Assembly (NCBI GenBank): GCA_973895155.1
Contig: OZ316893.1
Location: 1,364,001 to 1,428,000, forward strand
From: Marsupella aquatica
Lineage: Eukaryota; Marchantiophyta
DNA: 64,000 nucleotides
Direction: 5' to 3'
The position numbers and the translations under genes are program-made. The notes below the pieces were generated by a model. It was not told the DNA's origin, made no database searches, and saw only the letters and a program-made list of their open reading frames with translations. Of the stretch, positions 10,970-22,378 are shown one piece after another; position 1 is the first letter of the stretch; every line of letters begins with the position of its first letter.

Positions 10970-13900
10970 TGAAGTCCTACGGCAATTTTTACTTTCGTAG
11001 GAAGCTGTAAAAGATGTTCTCGAACCAAACTGTCCCACCAAACCAAGAGATGCTGGGAGAAGGACCCATGGTGGTCACTTAGGCATGATAGGCATGATTT
11101 GGCGTTTTGAGAAGCCAGAGAGATTAGAAAGTGTGTAAGTATGAAAATGGAATTAAATAGGCGTTCCGTCCGACATAGATTGTAAATTAGGCTTGGCAAC
11201 TTGTTAGTTTAGGTGGCAGTTATCATTCTTTCAGCTGAGAAACAGTGTCAGTGGACCGAGGGGTCTTCTGCACCCTTGCATGTTCGGCCTGTGTAAACAG
11301 AGCATCTTGTTATGTACACCCTGGCCCTTCAGCAGAATTTTCATCAGTTTTTATAAGTAATTCAAAGAACAGATGGGGAACTCTGAGTGAGTTACCCGTC
11401 TGCCACTTGTGCAGCCACAGTGCGGATGTCTTTTCAAATTAATCACACAAAATCTTCCTGCCTGGAAGGTGAGCTTACGACTTCTATCTAAAATCAAGTT
11501 GGCTTGGACCAAGGAAGAGTGATACACTTTCTCTTCAGAGTCCTACTTATCTACCACCCGATGTACCTATGCTGCGGTTTAAAGCGGTGGTCGTGGTGTC
11601 TTTCCGCCTTGATTATTATAGTTTCCTAAGCTTAAAGCCGTCCATGGAGCCAAGTGATACTATGGGTCTCTTTCCACATGGAGCCAGGTGATACTAGGGG
11701 TCTCTTTCCACACAGGACTCCCTTCTTGTGATACCACTCTCTCTTTCTTGTTAGATGGCCCACAAAATCCAGGTGAAAGACTGGTCGCATCGAGGCAGCC
11801 AAGTACTTTCTCTCTCTGAATACCCTTCTTTTCCCAAGCCCAAAAATTCCCCATGAATGATGATGGTCTCATCAACGTGGTCAAATAATTAACCGGTGGG
11901 TATCAGTGAACAACCCGTAACACATCCTGTCCAATGGCCTGATGGGCTCTGCGGTGATTGAAAGCGCGGGGAAGTCCAAGCCGATATTGGTTAGTAGTGA
12001 ATCCTACTCTCGAGAATGATAATAGCTTGAAGGATCGGGTTCTGCTTGTCTAAAACCCCTCCGGTAGATGCCATAGAAACACGCATAGCTTATACAGTAG
12101 ATAACGAAAGTTCAGTTTCGGAGCGAAGAGTTTCATAAATGTATGTCCAAAAGTCAGTCGGCCCGAAAAGCTTGGGGCAGCCCAAGCAAAGGGTGGCCAG
12201 GTAACAAAGTTACACTCTGTCATTCTAAGATACGATCTTCATTGCTGACAAAAAGCAGGTCCTCATTAAAGGTAGGGAAGTAGCCCCAGATAGGATTCAC
12301 ATTATTTCACCCTTTAAAGTAAATAGTGGGCTTGTCATGAATGATGGTAACCTACCTGGCGACAAAATCTCACTCTGCCGTCGATTCGATCATCTCGAGG
12401 TTTATCAGTCGCGTGAATACCTCTTATCCCTCCATTGCTTGCATTATTGGGAGTCACTAAATAAAACCAGTCTCAGAGTTTGACCCGATCAGACCCCGGA
12501 CTGAGTCAAGTCTAGTTCAGTTCCGATTTCGTTTGACCCACACAGCCATCTAATTATGCCTTTCCTCTTGCTCGTTCGTTCCATTTTTGACCAGCAAGCC
12601 AAGCTTGTCGGCCTCTCGTCGTTGTCCAGATGGGACCAGGAGAGATGTTTGAACCGATCAAACTAGCCTTTCAGGTGAGAGCCTTTTCTCTTGTCAGCTC
12701 TGTTTGACCACTCGGTACGGTCTTCAGGCCCTGTGAACGTATCACGTATTTCTTCTACCTATTGGCACTCCTCCCCACGCCCGCCCCTATGCAGCTTGCC
12801 TGCTTGGTGGCTGGTCATTGGGTCACACGGAAGATGAAACGTGTTAACAAATGACGAGCGTCGTGACAATTATGCAGAACATTCGGCCTAGTAACAGTTC
12901 ATGATCAGAATCACAATGGATTAATGGAATCGCAAAAGAATCGCCAAGAATACTACCGTAGGAGAGATCTCATCATACCATCCTGTATCTTTGGGTTTCA
13001 CGTACCCCTGGGTCAACGTTGGGACCCACCCTGGACCCTTGCTGTGCTTCTTTCTTGCCATTCCCAAAGCTGCCCCCTGGCTCTCACGATCCTCCACTTC
13101 TCCACTCTCTCTGTCAGCTCACTTCACATCAAATCCCGTCTCCAGAGTCTACTACAATGATCGAGGGGAACTGGGGAAGGACAGAGGCAATGTGCTGAAC
13201 TGCACTACTTTCATACAGTACAGTATGTAGGTTAGTAGTAGATCTAATCATGTACCATCGTCGTCCTTCGTTCCATCAACTCCCGCCTATACAACCCATG
13301 CTGCTACTACTGCGACACCGACCAACGTGCATGCTTGCCTAGAGACTTGCTGCCGCAAAAAACAGTGGCACGGGTTTTGTGCCATGGGTTACTGGGTAGA
13401 GCGAAAACTGCTGCGTGGTGGGCGTAGAGTACTGTCATCGCCGCTGGAGGCACCTGATGGAGTTGGAATTCGTCGTTATGTGCTGATCTTTGATGTCCGT
13501 GAAGGCAGAACTGCGGAAGTCACGTTTCTAATAATAATTAGAGCCCTGCTTGCCTACCTGCCACTGGATTCTAGCTCCGCTGCTTGGGCAGAACCCAGAT
13601 CTTCTTCCTGTTTTCGTGGTGTTTGTCAACGAGCTTCATGGGGAAAATGAACTATTTGCCCTCGACAGGACGATCGTAGAATCTTCCACCCCGCGTCAAT
13701 TAAGTATGATGGGCCAACAGAGTACAGAATGAAAAGTGTGCAATCGAAAAATAAACTACAAATGATTTGCATTCAACTCCGACAAGCCGTTAAGCCGGGT
13801 AGAATATTTATTGTGGGGGGGGGGGGGGCAGATCATAAAACTTCAAAGAACAAGCCGAATCACGAAAGGGAATTGAAAGACCAACTGAAGTACAATCGTT

Positions 13901-15961
13901 CTTGATATGCTTGTACAATGGAACGAGTGGCTGAACGGTTTAGATCGGAAGAGAATGATCATTAAGGAAAAGGGAAAACACACCAACTGCGTAGAATCTA
14001 ATGGGACTCGAATTCAAAACCCCCTCTCGGACGGCTGAACCAAGGCACAAGACGAGCAGTAGTGATATTGTTTGCAACTGTTCTTGGCCCCATGGGCTTT
14101 TCTCAACTGAATGCAAATCTGGGCAATCCTTCAGCTCACTTGAAGCAAAATGAGAGGATTTGGCCGGTCTTTGGGGTGTGCTACTCCTTCTGTAGTTTTC
14201 TAAATTTCTGGTTTGGTTTTTGCCTCCTTTGAGGCTCATCTCCTTCTCTGGTTCCGGTCTTATCCGGCCACAGCACTCTTGACCTTCTGTCCGTTGTATG
14301 CTTGAATGGAATTCATCTGGTTTTCCCGAGACAAAAAAAATATGAGAGGATTTGAATTGAAATTCCTGAGATCCCTCGTGAGCTGGTGCAGTACTGGTAC
14401 AGATGAAATGCAACTTGGTTTTCGTCAGTACTACAGTAGCTCGTGTTGAAATCGGGAGACATTTCTGAGAAAGCAACACTTTCGAAGAAATGACCGGTTA
14501 GCTTCACTCCATTGCATTGCCTGCACTTGGGGATCGGATAAGCGGGGGAGGGGGCCAGCTTACTATTGAAATAATCCCATTTACTGCATTAACCAGTAGT
14601 TTGGCCTCATTCTGGAGCCTCCCGAAAGCCTACAGTAGATCCAATTTGAGTTGAGAATGCCAGTTTTAGAGAGACAACAATTCTGTTGTCCGAGACCAGC
14701 GAAAGGCGGAACTACAGTACAAGTTAGTACTGTGGATGTTTACCGTTACCGAGGAAATCTTGTCTCTCATGAGGTGAAATCATCATCCAGAGGCCGGCCA
14801 CGTCGACCGTGGAAAGGGAGGAGAGCGCGAGTGCAGAGGACGAGTTTCCAGCTAGACCGCGAGCCGAGATTTTTCTCCCCGCAGCCACGAGAGCCGGCAG
14901 GCAGCCAGAGCCGGTTAGATTTATTTCACACCGTTACAGCATGTCGAGGGGCGTTTCTTTGCGAGCGCGGAATCCGGGCGACGCGCTTCGACACGCGGAA
15001 AACGGTGGATTGCTGTGATTCGTTGTTGTGTATGTAACCTCCTTGGATTTGCCTTTGCTCTCTTCTTTCTTCTGAAAGCTGGGAAAAGAGAAAATCAATC
15101 ATGGCGGGCAAGATTCTGCATCGGTTAACTTCCTTTCTTCTTCGTCTGCCCGTCGTCGGCACCTCTCCATTTGACCAGGCCGCCCACTTACGCATTCATT
15201 CGGGTCCCGTATGACCATATCGCCATATCTGATATCTCTGCTGAGCTCTCAAGATTCGTCGTTCGTCACACTTTTGCTTCGAGAGTCGTGATGATCTTCT
15301 CGGAAGGTGCAGAGCGCATCTCGTCTCGATGGAAGCCTTTTCAGCCTTGTCAGTCGTGTCTCTCTATAAGTGCACCTTTTAGTCGTCTCCCTCTATAAGT
15401 GCACATTCATGAGGCATCCAGTGTAAGTAAACTCTTGTGTATTTCTTTTTTTTAATTTCTATAACGATGGAAACAAAAGCCCGGATCATGGACCGAGACA
15501 TTGTCCCCGCCATCCCCATGGACTGCATAAACGAATAGTTGTTTTTACACCAATAAGATAAAAGAATCACTTGAGGATTGCAGTTGATGACTTTCATAAA
15601 CGAATAGTTGTTTTTACACCAATAAGATAAAAGAATCACTTGAGGATTGCAGTTGATGACTTTGACTACCTTGGGGAGAAAATAGTCAAGATGTCATGGT
15701 GATCCTGAGTAATGGCAGGATGTCTTGACTTATTTCAGGTTCAAGGTTGTCAAGCTGTCAAGTTATTGAGGAAACTTATTTGATAATGTAAGTAAAACCG
15801 GCTGCAAATGGTAAGGAGACCGTTTCTAGGTCATATTTTCAGTCAAAAGTGTAAACAATGTTATCTAAGTCATTTAAATGTTCTGATCAAGCTTTGCCAG
15901 TCCATTTGGGCTTCATAGGCAAAGTGGAGGTCAATCCGAGCTTTAGCTTCACTCTAGATAC
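10970..15961. other. intergenic: WRKY 3' region, then unassigned DNA
   Basis: After the WRKY stop the sequence becomes non-coding; the 3' UTR end was not located. A 179-codon minus frame (13940-14479) and several 60-130-codon frames around 13327-15398 show no recognisable motif and overlap antisense frames, so none is called. The part at about 14780-15180 is GC-rich, which could be a promoter or leader of an unidentified gene. Small repeats: an imperfect tandem duplication at 11642-11710 (unit about 34 bp, GGGTCTCTTTCCA) and a run of 14 G at 13815-13828. Confidence 0.45.
15526..15663. repeat. perfect 69-bp tandem duplication
   Basis: The 69-bp unit at 15526-15594 is repeated at 15595-15663 without a visible mismatch, indicating a recent duplication. 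It lies about 300 bp outside the left end of the first Harbinger element and is not part of that element. Confidence 0.92.
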
Positions 15962-16407
15962 TTAGAGCATCTCCAACGGTTTGGAGATTTGTGGCCCCTA
16001 TCCCCATCATATGGCAGGTGAAATGGTGCCTGCCAAAATGGAGAGTCACCCTACTTTAACGCAATCCCCAACGGCAACACCCCATTCTGACCTCCATCCC
16101 ATATGCGCGCGTACGAACTGGGCCCACAGCTGTGGGGAGGATTCTCACACATGTTGGATTCACTTTGGTGTGAAGTGAACCCTCTGTTTCTTGCAGACCT
16201 CGACTCACGTTTCGACGCAACAGAGGTTCCGTCGTAGAATGCATGTCGATCGTGCAACTTCATTTATTTTTTTCAAGTGATTTGTGTTGTGTGCTCGCCC
16301 TTGCTGCCGCCTTCGCTTTCATGCGACCATGACCTTCATCCATTTTGATCGGGATAAATTGAAGCAGTGCTGACAAGCCTGGACTGCACATTGATCATCT
16401 GTTCAGA

Positions 16408-17718
16408 ATGGACCTCGAAAGATGGCTGGCGGATCTCAACGAAGAATTGGAGGAGGAGGCGGCGGATTGTGATGAGGAACAAAGATTCTGGGAGTTGATA
16501 ATGTTCAGTGGAACCCTTTCCATTCCAAATATTGGCCAGCACTCTAGGAAAAGAAAGCACGGAGGGTCTAGGCCAGGCAGAAGTGAGAATGTTGAGAGGC
16601 GCAGAGAAAAAGGGGCAGACGACCTATGGAATGACTACTTTTCTGATGCACCAACCTATGATGAATTAAAATTCAGAAGGAGATTCAGAATGAGCAGTAG
16701 TTTGTTTAACAAGATTCTTGTTGATGTCTGTGCACACGACACTTATTTTTGTCGCAAGGTTGATGCTGCAGGGAAAGTAGGATTGTCTCCACATCAAAAG
16801 TTGACAGCAGCATTGAGGCAATTAGCTTATGGACTTGGAGCAGATGCTTTGGATGAGTATTGTAGAATTGCTGAAAGCACAGCACTAGAGTCTTTGTATC
16901 GCTTTGTGAAAGCCATCAGAGAGTTGTATGAGGGTCACTATTTGAGGAAGCCAACAGCTGAAGATTTTGAAAGACACCTTCAAATTAATGCAGAGCAAGG
17001 TTTTCCAGGTATGTTTGGTTCATTGGATTGCATGCATTGGGCATGGAAGAATTGTCCTGTTGCTTGGCAAGGCCAATACAGTGACAAGGACAGAAACAAA
17101 TCCATCATATTGGAAGCAATTGCTGATCAAGAATTGTGGATTTGGCATGCCTTTTTTGGGCTGGCTGGGGGAAATAATGACCTGAATGTGCTTGACCGAT
17201 CACCACTTCTAAATGAATGGTTGCATAATGATTCGGCCAATGTCAGTTTCCATGTCAATGGTACAGAGTACAAACGAGCTTATCTGCTGGTGGATGGAAT
17301 TTATCCAGAGTGGTCCATGTTCATATCCACTGTGCACATGCCACAGTCTGATAAGTTGAAGCATTTTGCAAGATGTCAGGATGCAGCAAGAAAAGATGTG
17401 GAGAGGGCATTTGGGGTCCTCCAAGCTAGATTTGAGATAGTGAGGAGGCCTGCCAGGTCTTGGTACGAAAAGAACATTGTAAATATTTTGCTTGCTTGTG
17501 TCATCCTCCACAATATGATTGTTGAGGATGAGAGAGATGAGAATTTTCCTCCATATTTAAGGGTTCCTGCAACAAGAGTGAATAGGGGAAATCTGCCATG
17601 GCTGGAGTTCCTTGCTGCAACAGCTGAAATTAACAACAAGGCTAACCATTTTTGGCTGAGAAATGACATTGTTGATCACCTTTGGAATAGAAAGGGGTCT
17701 GGTCTGTCTGATCACTGA
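16408..17718 (+). CDS. PIF/Harbinger DDE transposase (element 1)
   Basis: A 436-residue nuclease of the DDE_Tnp_4 (harbinger) family, expected to cut at the terminal repeats and insert at TTA targets, with a Myb-like partner protein helping nuclear import and DNA binding. The frame is uninterrupted from ATG at 16408. An acidic N-terminus is followed by a basic patch SRKRKHGGSRPGR (about 46-58) and a helical region with LTAALRQLAYG. The catalytic core is clear: GSLDCMHW (D207), the conserved GGNNDLNVLDRSP block (about 254-266), LLVDGIYPEW (D296) and KDVERAFGVLQARF (E332), then LHNMIVEDER. It is homologous throughout to the broken copy in element 2. A good donor site (CAG|GTGAGT, at 17725/17726) lies 7 nt past the stop codon, suggesting a spliced 3' end. 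It is probably silenced in the host, but nothing in the sequence shows that. Confidence 0.93.
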   Translation: MDLERWLADLNEELEEEAADCDEEQRFWELIMFSGTLSIPNIGQHSRKRKHGGSRPGRSENVERRREKGADDLWNDYFSDAPTYDELKFRRRFRMSSSLFNKILVDVCAHDTYFCRKVDAAGKVGLSPHQKLTAALRQLAYGLGADALDEYCRIAESTALESLYRFVKAIRELYEGHYLRKPTAEDFERHLQINAEQGFPGMFGSLDCMHWAWKNCPVAWQGQYSDKDRNKSIILEAIADQELWIWHAFFGLAGGNNDLNVLDRSPLLNEWLHNDSANVSFHVNGTEYKRAYLLVDGIYPEWSMFISTVHMPQSDKLKHFARCQDAARKDVERAFGVLQARFEIVRRPARSWYEKNIVNILLACVILHNMIVEDERDENFPPYLRVPATRVNRGNLPWLEFLAATAEINNKANHFWLRNDIVDHLWNRKGSGLSDH

Positions 17719-18170
17719 AATTCAGGTGAGTCTTTGGAGTTTTTCTTGCACAACCCTGCATTTATTTTCTTAAATGAAACACACGAGTACTACCTTGGGA
17801 CTTGAGGGTACCAAGTCACAGGTCTGAATTGAGTGATGATGTCATGGTAGACAGAGTACATTTGACTTGCTTCCACCTTGACTGAACTTCAATCCATGTA
17901 TTTGGAAGTACAGGAAACTTGGGAGATACTGTCGAGGCAGGTACATGAAACTCGGGAGAAACTCGGGAATTGAACCTGTAGGCCCAATTCGAAGCTCTCA
18001 AATTGTTTTGGTGCTTGACTTGGTGGTCCAGAGGACGTACCCACAATTTTTTTATTATTAGCATTGCAAGGAGGCAATCAAACATGGAAGAGTAGAAGAA
18101 GAATGGCAAACCATGGGCACCTCCAGCACAGGTGACAGGAAAGGAGGCAAGCAACAAAACACCATTGGAG

Positions 18171-18377
18171 ATGAAGCTCATGGAGTTTGAGCCCGAAAAT
18201 TCTCTGGAGGCTCAAGTTATGGCAGAGATGGAGGATACTGATGACGATGATGCACTTTCGGACCGTCTCAGCACCAACCAATCTACCTCGAGTGATGATT
18301 GCTATGTGGTTTTCACAAAGCCACCCCCTAGCCCAAAGCGCAAACCACCGAAGCGTAAATCTAGGGTTTTAGAATGA
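18171..18377 (+). CDS. small acidic/basic ORF inside Harbinger element 1 (unknown)
   Basis: An open frame of 68 codons from ATG 18171; the frame itself is open from 18132. It encodes an acidic block (MEDTDDDDALSD), a Ser/Thr-rich linker and a Pro/Lys/Arg-rich tail (KPPPSPKRKPPKRKSR) that looks like a nuclear-localisation or nucleic-acid-contacting segment. The frame opens exactly at a plausible acceptor (GCACAG|GTGAC, 18131/18132) which pairs with the donor at 17725/17726 just past the transposase stop, so this may be a downstream exon of the transposase transcript. I recognise no family. It may be a chance frame. Confidence 0.3.
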   Translation: MKLMEFEPENSLEAQVMAEMEDTDDDDALSDRLSTNQSTSSDDCYVVFTKPPPSPKRKPPKRKSRVLE

Positions 18378-19038
18378 TTTTTGGAAAGCTTCAGTGACCA
18401 ATTTGGCAATTAGCAGCTTTAGCAATTAGCAAGCTTCAATGACCAATTTTAGGGTCCAGGCTGGCTGTTTTGTCCAAGACTTTGTCCAGGCAGGTTGTAG
18501 GGGAAGACTCGGAATGGCTCATAGCTTGGCCGTATGGAACAGGAAGCCGTGGCCTCCAATTTTGTAAACATTATTATATTTATTGAAACTTTTTTGATTC
18601 GAATTGCCGTAGAGAACATTTCTTAGCTTCTGGAAATCTGTTTTCTCGTCTCTGCTCTCGGGCTTTTTGTAACTTTCACTCAGATTTTACGTAATGTTTT
18701 GTGATACCTGAGTTTCCGACCTTGCATATACAGGTTCAAAAGCTCAAGCTTGACACTGAAAGGTGGCTATTTCATCTGTTTTCATGTCAATGTACTTCTA
18801 TCCAAGCCAATCGAAAATGTCCAGACTACAACTATTTACGAACTGCTTAGTTAGCATCTCTAGGCCTTGAGAACGCAGTTTTCTTTCTTGTAGGGCAATG
18901 GTCGAATTATATGTGAATCCTCACTTTGTGGATTTGCAATCTGGAATGTTTCATGCAACACTTGAATCACTTTTATTAATCAATGTGCAAACATAGATCT
19001 CAGCATTCATCGAGATTGATCGAGTGATGCCCACGGCA

Positions 19039-20049
19039 CTACAACTGGCTAGCTAACAATCCCTGGAAAGAAAATCCAGGTGCACATGGCTGCAATTCTG
19101 CTTCAAAATCTACATGGTCTGCTGCTACGCCTATGTTTTCATTCTGGTCAGTTGTGCAATCATCAAAAACAGGATCGTCAACCCTGGTCTCTAGAAAATT
19201 AGGAAGTGGATTCTGTGCAGGTTCCGTAGTTTGCATCCGAGCTTTGAGTTTTCTGGCCTCTTCTAACTTCCATTGTCTTACGTAATCACGGAGCTCTGGT
19301 TCCATGTTGTCTGTAGGCAATGTAAGCAGCTTCATCAGTGAATTGTTTTGCAATGTCTTGACCCGATCACGATTCGCAGCTGCCATCTCCCTTTGGGCAT
19401 TCGCAGCCATCTTCATTGCTTCTTGTTCAAGCTTCGCTCGCTTGTGATCTTCCTTGGCTCTCTTGTTTCCCACCGGCCTCTTCCTCATGTCACATTGCCG
19501 ATCTTCAGCAGGTTCTTCATGCTGTCTGTCAACACTTTCATTGTCACCATTCTCAATGACAATGGGACTCTGGCTAGAGTTCTCATTTTCTATTGTGTCG
19601 CCCTTGGATGCAGCTGATTTCCTCCCCTTTCCTTTCGCCATGTCGTCTGCTGGATTCCCCCACCGTGGACAATCTTTCAAAATCCAGAAGCAAGATTCAA
19701 AAGAGAAAGATTTCCCTTTGGGATGGTTCTGCTTGAACAATTCCTTTGCTTTCACCACAGTGTCATCAACGTTGGTCCCTGAAATTTGGAGGTCATCTAC
19801 TTGTTGAAAACATCCAATGAACTTTGATACATCGTGTTTCACATCAGACCACTTCCCTTCCAGTGATTTTTGACCCCTCGATTCAGTTCCCTTTGGTTTG
19901 TGCTTCTTGTAATGCTCAGTCACCCGGTCCCAAAATCTCTCTGCTCTTTGTCCTACACCAATGCAAGGATCTTGGGACACATGGAGTACACTGTAGCATA
20001 ATTGTTTGAGCTCCTCTGGACCGTAATTTTTCCCACGACTTGCTGCCAT
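19039..20049 (-). CDS. Myb/SANT-like Harbinger partner protein (element 1)
   Basis: A 336-residue protein of the Myb/SANT-like class found as ORF1 of plant PIF/Harbinger elements. Related host genes are often annotated as NAM-associated or as 'glutathione S-transferase T3-like'. The expected role is binding of subterminal DNA and recruitment of the transposase to the nucleus. I chose the ATG at 20049 (protein starts MAASRGKNY) because the homologue in element 2 begins at the matching place (MAAQRGKNF); the frame is open for another 101 codons upstream. The trihelix-like domain spans about residues 1-120 with ELKQLCYSVL, W-containing helices, SLEGKWSDVKHDVSKFIGC, SGTNVDDTV and the ILKDCPRW ending. 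A charged linker and a helical C-terminal region rich in Lys/Arg/Ala (about 215-285) follow. Convergent to the transposase gene. Confidence 0.85.
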   Translation of the reverse strand: MAASRGKNYGPEELKQLCYSVLHVSQDPCIGVGQRAERFWDRVTEHYKKHKPKGTESRGQKSLEGKWSDVKHDVSKFIGCFQQVDDLQISGTNVDDTVVKAKELFKQNHPKGKSFSFESCFWILKDCPRWGNPADDMAKGKGRKSAASKGDTIENENSSQSPIVIENGDNESVDRQHEEPAEDRQCDMRKRPVGNKRAKEDHKRAKLEQEAMKMAANAQREMAAANRDRVKTLQNNSLMKLLTLPTDNMEPELRDYVRQWKLEEARKLKARMQTTEPAQNPLPNFLETRVDDPVFDDCTTDQNENIGVAADHVDFEAELQPCAPGFSFQGLLASQL

Positions 20050-20928
20050 GTTTGCACACCTTCGTACGCGGAATTTCACTGCAATTCTCGTGAGTCTCAA
20101 AATGTCAGCTTTGCACGACAACACCGTGTGGCCACGAGAAGCACTGTTCATGGCAGTCCAAGCGGGAAATTTAGAGAATTCTGGCGCGAGCACTGCTTCA
20201 CATCGCGAGTGCCGCGTGGACGTTTTCTTGCCGTCGATCGATTTGCAGGCAAGCAGCCAGGTTTCAAATGGCGACCGCCTTCCTGCCAGGAAGTAGCGGC
20301 ATGGAGGGAGGAAAAGTAGCGGCTTCCTCCATAAATTTACGGAAGCCGACACTGTTGGAGATTAAAAACTCCAAATACTGGCCGCTAGTAGGTGGTTTGC
20401 TGTTTACGGTGCTACTTGGAGGCACCGTTGGAGATGCTCTTAGATCCCAACTCTAGCTTCTCATCACAACTTATTAGTAAGACTATGATGAGGCATTAGA
20501 GCATCCGCACCCGTGCCCTGGGTCCGGACCGGTGCCTGCAAAACGTCAGAATTGGGGAGTGAAGGGGAATATTGGGCTTGCACCCATGCCCGGGATCCCC
20601 AAATGCTTTCCCGGCTCCAGGCTCATTCGAAATCCAGACCTGCAATTCAGCCAGATATTCCGAGCGGCAAAATGTTTCTCCCTGGCCAGAGAAATCCAAT
20701 CTACGCTCCACAAAGTACCACATGTCCTCATCTGGGCAAGTTCAAACACATTCTCTTTGTGGTCCCGCCCTGCAGTGTTTGCATCGACATGCATCGAGGA
20801 ATGCAGATTTCTCACTGTACAGTGCTCTCACGTTCTGCTCGTGGTCCCCTCTGGTCCTCGCATGCAATCTCTATACGCGCGAAGTCTGCAAAAGTTGACA
20901 GTGTGTGCAATCTCCATTCATTTCAAGC

Positions 20929-21894
20929 ATGGCAGCGCAGCGAGGGAAGAATTTTAGTGCCCCAGAGTTGAAACAATTGTGCTATAGTTTTTTGGACATT
21001 TCACAAGACCCATGTGTTGGGTCGGGGCAAAAGAAGGATAGCTTTTGGGAGCGCATTGCAGAGCACTACGAGAGAAGCAAGCCGGGAGGAACCGAGCTGA
21101 GGACAGCCAAGTCTCTTGAAAGTAAGTGGGGTGAGATTCGAAAGGACGTGTTTAGATTTATTGGCTGCCACAATACGGTAGACACCCTTGACATTTCTGG
21201 CACCAATGTTGATGACACAATAGAGAAGGCTAGAGAGCTCTACAAACAGCGCCATCCCAAGGGCAAAGAGTTCTCATTCTCAGTTTGTTGGCACATCTTG
21301 AAAGATTGTCCAAGGTGGGCAATGCCTCAAGATCCGATGGCCAAGGGGAAGTCGAATCCCAAACAGCCAATTGCCCGGAAGCAAAAGCAATTTCACGATG
21401 AGCAAGTAGACAAGGAGAATTCCCCTCAGTTCTCTGATGGCAGCATTGATTCTGACATCGACAAGGAGCCGAATGACAATGGCAGTGCAGTGGGAACATC
21501 GATGAAGAGACCCCCTGGAAGCAAGATGGCGAAAGACAATGCCAAGAGATTGAAGGCCCAAGAAGATGCATTTAGAGTCTCTGCCCAAGCTCAAAAAATC
21601 ATTGCAGAAACTGGTCGTCAGCGTTTGAGAGTCCTTGAGACATCCACATTCATGAATATGCTTAGCATGCCCACAGATCATCTTGACTGTGCCACCCAAG
21701 ATTTTTTGCGAGTCTTTAGGGAGCACGAGATGGCTAAATTGAAAGAGAGGATGACGAGAGAGAGCAACCCACTGCCCCCCACAGCAGCAAGGACCTCCCT
21801 CCCAGTTCCCGTGGCACCTTGTGATGATAGGGACGATGAGCAGGCAGAGCTGCCCACTTTTGCAAGAGGTCATGAATTTGACATAGAAGAATAG
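20929..21894 (+). CDS. Myb/SANT-like Harbinger partner protein (element 2)
   Basis: A 321-residue homologue of the element 1 protein at 19039-20049, collinear over the whole N-terminal domain (ELKQLCYSFLDISQDPC, SLESKWGEIRKDVFRFIGC, ISGTNVDDTIEKARELY, HILKDCPRW) and again in the C-terminal helical part (MLSMPTDHLD versus LLTLPTDNME in the relative). The start is ATG 20929 (MAAQRGKNF), shared with the relative; eight further in-frame codons lie upstream. The reading frame is intact, unlike the transposase of the same element. A protein that still binds the termini could act on related elements, but that is inference. Convergent with the transposase remnant. Confidence 0.85.
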   Translation: MAAQRGKNFSAPELKQLCYSFLDISQDPCVGSGQKKDSFWERIAEHYERSKPGGTELRTAKSLESKWGEIRKDVFRFIGCHNTVDTLDISGTNVDDTIEKARELYKQRHPKGKEFSFSVCWHILKDCPRWAMPQDPMAKGKSNPKQPIARKQKQFHDEQVDKENSPQFSDGSIDSDIDKEPNDNGSAVGTSMKRPPGSKMAKDNAKRLKAQEDAFRVSAQAQKIIAETGRQRLRVLETSTFMNMLSMPTDHLDCATQDFLRVFREHEMAKLKERMTRESNPLPPTAARTSLPVPVAPCDDRDDEQAELPTFARGHEFDIEE

Positions 21895-22378
21895 TTTTAA
21901 GATTTTTGCAAATGCCTTTTGAGAGTCAAAGGCCCGATGATGTAATTTTGTGAATTCTATAAATGAAAACGTTGGAAAGAATTCCAGTTTTTATTACAAG
22001 TTTAGCAATTGATGTCTGATGTGTTTCTTTTTTCAATCCTCTGCCACGACACTACACACCAGGGCACAAAAAGTCAAAAAAATTGCTCATTATGTCTCAA
22101 TCTTCTCGTCATTTCAGCAGCCCTCTACAGCAGTCAGGTCACCATTCAGAATAATTGATTGCAAGGGGATGGGATGACAATTGCAGAGCACGCGGAGCTG
22201 TCATTTGTCTCAATGTTGTCTCAATTTATCAATGTCTATTGGCAGCACAATAGTGTCTGCATTTCAGAGCACCATTTTGGATTCAGAATCTAGGAAAGTT
22301 GACAACTACATTTCTATCTGTAGCTCTATATATGTAGCTCTACCCGTTTCCACATTCAAACTGTTTGTCACTACAATG

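Larger units (their letters stand above)
15965..20439. mobile_element. complete PIF/Harbinger DNA transposon (element 1)
   Basis: The left terminus GAGCATCTCCAACGG (15965-15979) is matched by its perfect reverse complement at 20425-20439, giving 15-bp terminal inverted repeats. TTA at 15962-15964 and 20440-20442 is the target duplication, the PIF/Harbinger signature. The 4,475-bp element carries a DDE transposase gene on the plus strand (16408-17718) and a Myb/SANT-like gene on the minus strand (19039-20049), convergently arranged, plus a small extra ORF between them (18171-18377). Both main reading frames are open, with catalytic residues and termini present, so the element could be autonomous. 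This cannot be tested from sequence alone. Confidence 0.93.

Noticed and set aside
13920-14025. tRNA-Ser-like words (GAGTGGCTGAACGGTTTA and an inverted GGGACTCGAATTC segment)
   Set aside because: The two parts lie on opposite strands in tRNA terms and no cloverleaf can be folded.
13940-14479. 179-codon minus-strand open frame
   Set aside because: No recognisable domain, unremarkable composition, partly overlapping other frames; length alone is not enough in a 64-kb eukaryotic window.
20905-20928. Upstream eight codons as the true start of the element 2 Myb-like protein
   Set aside because: Homology with the element 1 protein begins at the MAA(Q/S)RGKN start; the extra codons have no counterpart.
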